Shown here: positions 41,464 to 48,080 of the stretch, in pieces | Position numbering within the stretch: the stretch's first letter is position 1 | How the letters are laid out: every line of letters starts with the position of its first letter | Source of the DNA: Pseudozyma flocculosa PF-1 | Taxonomy: Eukaryota > Basidiomycota > Ustilaginomycetes > Ustilaginales > Ustilaginaceae | Length of the DNA: 48,080 nt | Reading direction: 5' to 3' | Assembly (NCBI RefSeq): GCF_000417875.1 | Contig: NW_006920875.1 | Coordinates: 849,309-897,388, forward strand | Program-made: the position numbers and the translations under genes | Notes under the pieces: model-generated | The model's input: only the letters and a program-made list of their open reading frames with translations | What the model was told of the DNA's origin: nothing | Databases searched by the model: none

Positions 41464-42571
41464 CGTCGTTCTGCGTGTCTGCATCATCGCCTCCGGCGGG
41501 CAGAAGCAGGGAGGGACGGTAGTACCGCATGAGCCGGCAGGGGTGAACGATGGGGGGAGGGGGAGGAGGATGGTGGTTGGGAGAGGGGGAATATGTCAGC
41601 GAGCGTTGCGGCAGCGCAGGGATATCTGCCATCACGACGCGTAGAAGCTCACCGGACGAGTGGCTAGAGGGGATGTATCGAGACCAACGAGCTGGTCTTG
41701 CAAGTTGCAAGATGGGGAGGGGTTGGTGGTATGGGAGACGGGGCCATGCTTCCCCCTCGCCCTCTTCCCTCTTTATCCTGTTCTTGTTCCCTCCCGAAGC
41801 CTGACACTCTGACACGGATGCCATGCCGATCCAGCGGGCGAACAGGGGCAGACAAAGTGTCGGCAGCGTCGTTCCGAGGATGAGACGAGCAACTGGCGCC
41901 CCACCAGCCGGAAGGCGCTCGACCGGCCGATGGCGTGGGCGTGTATCGTTGCGGGAGAAGCGGGTGGGTTCGGGTTGCGAGAAAAGGTGGGTCGTTCATT
42001 CAAGCCTACGTAGGAAGGTAGGCCGCTTATTCGAGTTGCTGGTTAGGTAGGGAGGTCGTGCCATCGTGCCGGTCGAGATCTCCCCCTCCCATGACAAAGG
42101 TGGGGGCGCGACACGAGGAGGTTGCCGTGTACCTTCGGCTTACGGCAGATGAGGTGTCAGGCGGCGACGAGCAGCTCACTCGGGAGAGTCATACGAAGCA
42201 AGCAATGCGAATGTCCCTTTACAGCAGTCGAATTGAATTACGCCCCTGATAGCAAGGCGATGGGGGCCAATGTGAGGCAATGGCAGAGCAAGCAGAGCGG
42301 GGTAGGATAGGCAGGGCATTCCACACGGGGGTGACAGCACGGGGTAACGACGGCAAACGAGCGAGAGCAACAGAAGCAACGAGGGCGGGCGAAGTGGTAT
42401 CGGTCGCGTGATGGGACGAGGCGGTATCGTGGGGGAGGTGGGCGCGTCGGGCAGACAAGAGGTCGGCGACGAACGAGAAGAATCGTCCCTAGACCCCTCG
42501 ACCCTCGACCCGGTCCACCTGAACCAACCAGCCAGAGCCTGTATCGGAACGACCTGGGCGAAGGGGGGACC
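41464..42571. promoter_or_regulatory. Intergenic region upstream of secreted gene B and downstream of the Ser-rich secreted gene
   Basis: 1.1 kb with no supported gene. It holds the promoter of gene B at its left end and the 3' flank of the Ser-rich gene at its right. A second copy of ctttacagcagtcga lies near 42213-42227, with similar sequence around it to that near 40922. Confidence 0.55.
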
Positions 42572-43731
42572 TCAGAGGCAGATGCCGAGGATGCACACGT
42601 CGATGCTGGCGCCCTTGAGGTTGATGAGCGAGTTGTCGTTGATGACGGTCGTGGTGCCGCTCTTGACGACCTGGTAGCAGCAGGCGTTGCCCTTGCACTT
42701 GGGCTTGGCCGTCGCCTTGTGCGTCTCCTGCTTGGCGTCGCCGTTGGCCGAGAGGATGCTGAGGTTGATCGAGAGGTCGCTCAGGTCCAGCAGCGAGTTC
42801 TTGTTCGACACGAGCGTGTCGCCGTTGCGCGCGGGCGACCAGCCACGCGGGCAGGTGCCGTTGGAAGAGGGCTTGCCCGAAGACGAGTCGCCACCGCCGT
42901 TGCCGCCGTTGCCGCTGCCGCCGTGGTGGCTGCCTCCGGACGACGACGACGACGAGGATCCGCTGGAGCTGGAGCTCGATGTAGAGCTGCTGCTCGAGGA
43001 CGACGAGCTGCTCGAGCTCGAGTTCGACGAGCTGCTCGACGAGTGGTCCGACGAGCTGCTGTTGCTGCTGCTGCTGCCGCCCTTGCCGCCCTTTCCGTCG
43101 GTGTTGTTCGTGTTGCTCGAGCTCGAGTGGCTGCTCGAGCTCTGCGAAGCCTGGGCGGCCGACGCCGAGCTCGACGCCGACGCAGCCGACGCCGAAGAGT
43201 GCGACTCCGAGTTCCAGCTCGAGTGGTTCTCGCTGTAGTCGTCGTCGTCGTCGTCGTTGTTGCTGCTGTTGTTGTTGTTGTTGCCACCCTTGCCGCCGTG
43301 GCCGTGGTGACCGTGGTGGTGTCCCTTGTGAGCGGGTTTCTTGGTGGGCGTGGGGCGGCCGCACTTGTCCTCGACGGGCGTGCTCTTGTTGTGGCGCTTG
43401 TGCGGGCGGCGCTTTTCGAAGCGCGGCGTGTGGTCAAAGTCGGCCGCGACAGCCTGTGCGACAGCGTCGCGAAGATGCGAGCAGCGGTGGACAGGTCGAG
43501 TGGAAGGTGTCAGTATCGTGCTCGGCCTCCGCGTGTGGCACGACCCGAACGACGACACGACGCGGTCGAGAGATGGAGGGGGCGGCAACTCACGCGCTCG
43601 TAGTTGCGGGCAAAGACCGAGTCCTCGCGGATCTGGACGACATCGGCCGAGACGGAGCTCGAGGCGGTCATGATGGCGACCGTGACGAGGACGCCGAGCG
43701 AGGCGACGATCCGGTTGATACGCATCTGCAT
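42572..43731 (-). CDS. Secreted Ser-rich protein with a duplicated C-terminal unit (339 aa)
   Basis: Two exons, 43731-43594 and 43453-42572, joined in phase 0 across a 140-nt intron (gtgagt...cacag). Signal peptide: RIVASLGVLVTVAIMTASSS, with cleavage likely after VSA. Soon after comes a basic segment with dibasic sites (FEKRRPHKRHNK), suitable for Kex2-type processing. A His/Gly-rich stretch, an Asn/Asp stretch and a long Ser-rich linker of about 120 residues follow; the linker would be heavily O-glycosylated. The last ~80 residues form a compact module with six cysteines (TCPRGW, KCKGNACCY, VCILGIC). It contains two related units, GDTLVSNKNSLLDLSDLSIN and GTTTVINDNSLINLKGASID. I do not recognise the module. 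The architecture suggests a cell-wall or extracellular protein displayed on a glycosylated stalk; it could also be a pre-protein cut at the KR sites. Confidence 0.8.
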
Positions 43732-44005
43732 CTTGGGCGAAGGTAGTTGGGGAGAGGGAGAAGTTGCGAGATGGCGCGACGAGGTCCGAGAGGGGAGATG
43801 GAGAGGCAGAGAGAGGGCAAGGTATAGCAAGCGAGGGTGGTGCGTCGGTGACGGTCAAAGAGCGTGGGTTTCGAGACGGTGTCCGAGGAGAGGGGAGGAG
43901 GGTGGAGAAGAGAGGGGGGAAAGAGGTCGCCGGAGGATGCTTTGCTGGGATGAAGGGGTCAGTGAGGATGAAGGATGGGAGGGTATGGCGAGAGCGTGGC
44001 CAGGG

Positions 44006-44012
44006 TTATATA
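44006..44012 (-). promoter_or_regulatory. TATATAA element upstream of the Ser-rich secreted gene
   Basis: On the minus strand the sequence reads ccgtatataaccc, about 275 nt before the start codon. It is the clearest TATA-type element in the window, and TATA boxes are typical of regulated rather than housekeeping genes. Confidence 0.5.
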
Positions 44013-46727
44013 CGGCCAGGTGGCGGTTTCGTTGGTCATCTCGGTCCTCGCTCCCTGTTGCCTCGATACGGGGGAGGTGCGCGGCAGCGAGATCAGGCTG
44101 ATCCCGGCCACTGTTCCTTGCACATCCCCGTGTGATCATCGATCCGACTCCTGCGGAGGATCGACGAGGGAACAAGGTGATCACGGCAAGGGGGCGAGGG
44201 CAGAAGGACGAAGGGGCTGCAGTCAGAACCTCGCCGTGTCCTTCGCTTCGCACCCTCGTCTGCACCTAGACGATGCCGGCTGCGATGGAAGATCATGGGC
44301 CTGCCACGGTACGGGAGGGTAGCTTCGAGGGCGGTCGGGTGCCGAGGTGGTGGTGTGTAGTCCCTCCCCCGCGGACATGGCGGGTCGAGGGCGAGGCGCT
44401 GACCGGCAGGGCAGGGCGAGGGGGCCTGGGAGCGGTGCAAGGGTCATGGGCGTATCAGAGCAGGCAGGATCGCCACCCGGCGTGGCGGTACGGTAGCGGT
44501 ACAGGGGTACGTCGGGAGCTTCTGTGCGGCGAAGCGAAGCGAGGCGAGGGGGTTCCATGGACCGGAGCAAGGACGGTTGGGGGGTCGGTACCTGCGTCGC
44601 GCCATTTGCCCGCTCCAGAGTAGTATCTTCTCTTTCGTATGCCACTGGCAGGAGTGAGACCTGATCGGCAAGGGGGCGAGGTACAGTAGCAGGTCCCAGC
44701 TCACTCATAGTCGAGAGATAGGCTGGATACAGTAGAGGCCAGGGTTTGAGCGGCGCTGCCTTGCTCTTGTATGTCTGCTGGCTCTTTGTGCACGGCCGTC
44801 CTGCTTAAGGTGGCCAGAAGGAACGAGCGAAGGGCTCTAGCGCCGTCGATGAGCGGCGCAGCGCAGCGCGAGAGTGTGAATGGATGCCGGTGAGGTCAGA
44901 AGGTTCGTGTGCGACGGGGCATGCTGTACGAGGTGCGTAGATGAAGAGGGCCAAGCAAGGTACGGCGCTAGCGAAGGCTGCCTCAGCCTTGGGGGAGCTC
45001 AGCAGGGCAGCGCGGCGAAGCGAAGCGTGTGTGCCCGGTGGCTGGGCCAGTGCTTGGTACCGCACCGCGCCGCATGGCTGGGATGTCGATCGGGCCGGTC
45101 AGTTCGTGTGGCGTACGCAGATGTTCGGCCCTGGGAGCGAGGAGCGGCAAGGCAGGAGGCGGGAGGCGGGAGGCAGGAGAAGTAGATCAAGGGGGTTGGT
45201 GCGCGTGTGTGCCTGTTCTTGCCTTGGCTGTGCGGCCTTGCTGGGGACAGACGACGGCCGATGCAAGCGTGCAAGCAAGCGTGCAAGCAAGCAAGGACAA
45301 GGACAAGGACAAGCTAAGGGCGCACGGGGTGCGAGGGCGCAGCAATCAGATACGGCAGGCGGGCAGGCAGGCTGGCAGGGAAGCAAGCAAGGAACGCTCA
45401 GTCGGCGTGGTCCATCGTGGCGGTGGGGGGGTAGGGCGCAGTCAGGGGTAACGGGTCGCAGCAGAGCAAAGCCTAGCCGAAGCCCGGCCCAATTCGACAG
45501 CCTAGACGCCGTCAGCCGGCACCGGCACTCCGCGGCGTGGCGTGGCTTAGCCAGTCAGCAAAAGAGACTGGCCTGGCCGGGTAAAACCCACCAGCTTTGA
45601 CCACTGAACGACAGAAGCCGTCCCGCGCTGTTGGCTACCGTAGCATCGCATCGCATCGCATCGCATCCTCTTGCACCGACAGAACCAGAGAGGAGCCGCG
45701 AGGTGGGTCGAGGTACTCTGTACTGGAAAGTCAGGAGGCCCTAGGCCGTACCTGCATCCCCGCATAACGCTGGGCTCAGTCCAAGCCCGCCCGCCTGCCC
45801 CGCTTAGTGTCCACTCTGGCGCAACTGGAGCACAGACCGGCATGCCGCTTCAATCACCACCACTGGCCGCTTCTTGCTTCTTCATATCGTTCCATGCCGA
45901 GCAAGACGAACCGTGCACACGCATCAAATTGGCAGGCTAGGCAGCCGCTGCCGCAGCCGTAGCCAGAGCCGCGCTGCAGGCCAGCAGGCAGGCAGGCAGG
46001 CAAGGGGTCGCCCCGTCCCTGTCTCTCTCAGCCAGAGGGGACCCCCCTGACTGCCCTCCAACCCGATCCGATTCGATTCGATTAGACCGTATGCCTGCCT
46101 GGTTGCCTGTCTTGCCGTTGAGCGACAAACGTACGTTCCCGGGAGACGGGCGACGATCCCCGACCAAAGCACAGACACCTACAGTACCGTACGCCGTGCT
46201 ATCCTCCGGCGAAATGAGAAGAGATCCGACCGGTCATGGCTGCGACACCAGCATCGCTTCCCCTCCTCCCGGCATCTCGACGTTACCCGCAGACGAGCCG
46301 TTGTATCGTCACAGACCACGGCCGAATGGGCGTCGCTTGCTCTGATAAGATTGACTTACTGTCAGCCCCTTGGCGTGTGGAGTCCGCGTGATGGAGAGGA
46401 GAGGCGTCGAGGCGGAGCGTTTGGCGTCGAATCATCGCCCCCATTGTCGTCCCCCTTCCCGTCCCCGCCCCCGCCCCCCGGCCCGCTGCAGCAGATTCGT
46501 CTTGACACCATTCTGGTGCCTCGATGGCATGGAGCCTGCTCCGTCACCCATGACCAGGGTAGGCACCTGCTCGCCTCGTCGCACGGCTTCCTTTCTCGTC
46601 CGCCGGAATTCGCTCTCGTCTCGCGGATCCCCCGTCGCTCGGCCCTTTGCCACCGTCATTTGTGTCATATCCCCCCCTAGAGCGCACGCACAGCAGTGAC
46701 ACGCTGGCAGGGGCTCGCACGAGTCAG

Positions 46728-46780
46728 ACCAGACCAGACCAGAGCAGAGCAGAGCAGACCAGACCAGAGCAGAGCAGAGG
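46728..46780 (+). repeat. (CAGAC/CAGAG)n pentanucleotide tract 3' of MEF1
   Basis: Tandem 5-nt units alternating cagac and cagag, immediately downstream of the MEF1 stop codon on its transcribed side. Confidence 0.9.
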
Positions 46781-46854
46781 GCCGGAAAGAGTGGGGATGT
46801 GGTGCAACTGGGTGCGTCTATATGCGTTGTGGCGCGCGGCGATCAATCTACGTG

Positions 46855-48080
46855 CTACTTGCTCCTCTTCTTGTATGCCTCGTTCATCTCCTTCTGCACG
46901 TTCATCATGACGGGGACGTGGCACTTGTACTCCATGCTGAACTCGCCCTTGCCCTGGGTGAGGCCGCGCAGCTGCGACGAGTAGCCAAACATGTCGTTGA
47001 GCGACACCTCGGCCGTCAGGGTGAATTCGTCCTCGCGCACCTCGGTGTCGCTGATGGTGCCCTTGCGCTGGTTGAGCGCGCCAATCACGGCGCCCTGGAA
47101 CTCGGTGGGCGCCACCACCTCGACCGTCATCTTGGGCTCGAGGATGACGGGCGCCGCCTTGGCGTACGCCTCGCGGAACGCGCCCGCCGTCGCCAGGCGG
47201 AAGGCCAGCTCCGACGAGTCGACCGAGTGCGCCGCGCCGTCCTCGAGCACGAAGCGCACGCCCGTCACCTGGTGGCCCGACAGCGCGCCCTTTTCGAGCG
47301 CGTCGTGGAAGCCCTTTTCGCACGCCGGGAAGTAGCCGTTGGGGATCGAGCCGCCGACGACGCGGTTGTCGAACGCCACGTCCGAGCCCGTCTCCGGATC
47401 CACCTCCATCGGCTCAATGTAGCCCATGACGCGGCCAAACTGGCCCGCGCCGCCCGTCTGCTTCTTGTGCGTGTAGGCAAACTTGGCCGGCTGCGTGATC
47501 GTCTCGCGGAAGGCGACGCGCGGCTTGCCCGTCGTGCACGGCACGTTGTACTCGCGCCGCATCCGCTCGACGTAGATCTCGAGGTGGAGCTCGCCCATGC
47601 CCGAGATGATGGTCTCGTTTGACTCCTTGTCGACGTGCACCCGGAACGTCGGGTCCTCCTTCTGGAAGCGGTTGAGGGCGCGCGAAAAGTTCTGCGACGA
47701 CTCCTTGCCCTCGGGCGTGATGGCGAGCGAGATGACGGGCTCGGGCACAAACATCGACGTCATGCTCAGCTGCGTCGTGCCGTCGGTGAAGGTGTCGCCC
47801 GACGAGCACTCGACGCCAAACATGGCGCAGATCTCGCCCGCCCCGATCTCGTCGACGTCCTCCATGTCGTTCGAGTGCATGCGCACCAGGCGCGGCACCT
47901 TGACCTTTTTGCCCGTGCGCGCGTTGAAGATGAGGTTGCCGCGGCGCAGCGTGCCCTGGTAGACGCGCATGTAGGTCAGCTGGCCGTACTTGCCCTCCTC
48001 GAGCTTAAACGCCAGCCCGACCAGCGGCGCGTCCGACGCGGGCGACAGCGGCAGCGAGGGGGGAGCGGCGTTGCGCTTGG
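46855..48080 (-). CDS. MEF1: Mitochondrial elongation factor G1, C-terminal part (runs off the right edge)
   Basis: Translocase of mitochondrial protein synthesis; a GTPase that moves tRNA and mRNA on the ribosome. Only domains II to V are in the window (about 408 codons), in one uninterrupted frame from the edge to tag at 46857-46855; the GTPase domain lies beyond. Domain [22 protein letters not shown] and [15 protein letters not shown]. Domain [23 protein letters not shown]. Domain [41 protein letters not shown] and [20 protein letters not shown]. Domain [39 protein letters not shown] and a final YKKRSK. The close match to EF-G1 and the organellar-style sequence separate it from cytosolic eEF2. 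Confidence 0.95.
   Translation of the reverse strand, partial: KRNAAPPSLPLSPASDAPLVGLAFKLEEGKYGQLTYMRVYQGTLRRGNLIFNARTGKKVKVPRLVRMHSNDMEDVDEIGAGEICAMFGVECSSGDTFTDGTTQLSMTSMFVPEPVISLAITPEGKESSQNFSRALNRFQKEDPTFRVHVDKESNETIISGMGELHLEIYVERMRREYNVPCTTGKPRVAFRETITQPAKFAYTHKKQTGGAGQFGRVMGYIEPMEVDPETGSDVAFDNRVVGGSIPNGYFPACEKGFHDALEKGALSGHQVTGVRFVLEDGAAHSVDSSELAFRLATAGAFREAYAKAAPVILEPKMTVEVVAPTEFQGAVIGALNQRKGTISDTEVREDEFTLTAEVSLNDMFGYSSQLRGLTQGKGEFSMEYKCHVPVMMNVQKEMNEAYKKRSK

Larger units (their letters stand above)
43732..46854. other. 3.1 kb gene-poor region between the Ser-rich secreted gene and MEF1
   Basis: No supported gene. The left part is the promoter of the Ser-rich gene, including a TATATAA element. 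Elsewhere there are aagcgtgcaagc and aaggac repeats near 45262-45312, a gcatc pentamer tract near 45643-45665, a gattc repeat near 46069-46083, and a cagac/cagag pentamer tract near 46728-46780 in the presumed 3' UTR of MEF1. Short ORFs are compositional. No tRNA or transposon was identified. Confidence 0.6.

Noticed and set aside
40523..41824. 433-codon minus-strand frame spanning the secreted gene B locus
   Set aside because: It overlaps the secreted gene in another frame and crosses its promoter and 3' flank; the amino acid content is compositional.
44880..45600. Several overlapping frames of 100-220 codons
   Set aside because: They run through simple repeats (aagcaagc, aaggac) on both strands and show no conserved features.

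Overview
The window looks like nuclear DNA of a GC-rich basidiomycete fungus, most likely a smut relative (Ustilaginomycotina). Genes carry short introns of about 100-175 nt with gtgagt-type donors. The proteins include typical fungal families: a Zn2Cys6 regulator, a Whi2-type BTB protein, Vps45, Sec22, and mitochondrial Rsm10 and Mef1. Many proteins are padded with Ser, Gln, Gly or His tracts, and the intergenic DNA is full of microsatellites. The genus cannot be fixed from the sequence alone. No rRNA, convincing tRNA, CRISPR array or intact transposon was seen. There are two runs of N (11679-11791 and 21860-22104).

Layout, left to right. A 5'-truncated acidic/low-complexity protein (+) converges on a DMT/EamA transporter (-). 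Then come a Zn2Cys6 transcription factor (+) and VPS45 (+). VPS45 converges on a DHA1-like MFS transporter (-), which is interrupted by a gap. About 2.3 kb without a recognisable gene follows. Next is a WDR48/UAF1-like WD40 protein (-), divergent from a MED25-like Mediator subunit (+) broken by the second gap. MED25 converges on a large seven-helix membrane protein of unknown function (-). A 4.4 kb gene-poor stretch follows, then SEC22 (-) and a WHI2-like gene (+) as a divergent pair, then mitochondrial RSM10 (+) and a divergent xylulokinase-like FGGY protein (+).

The right-hand part differs. From about 39.3 to 43.8 kb, three genes on the minus strand encode predicted secreted proteins. Two are small, four-cysteine paralogues with the same C-x16-C-x5-C-x10/11-C framework and a YRGLxLGxAARC core. 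The third is a 339-residue protein with a Ser-rich linker and a cysteine-bearing C-terminus built from a duplicated ~25-residue unit. A promoter-like block upstream of one small gene is duplicated without an attached gene next to the FGGY gene, which suggests birth and loss of copies. About 3.1 kb of gene-poor DNA follows, then the C-terminal half of mitochondrial EF-G1 (-), which runs off the window.

Most of the window is housekeeping: vesicle traffic (Vps45, Sec22), Mediator and deubiquitinase cofactors, mitochondrial translation (Rsm10, Mef1), transport and stress signalling. These genes are not an operon or pathway. The secreted-protein cluster is the accessory part and the best candidate for something undescribed. 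Several gene models also carry assembly damage: a false gap in MED25, a frameshift in the WDR48 homologue, and a gap in the MFS gene.
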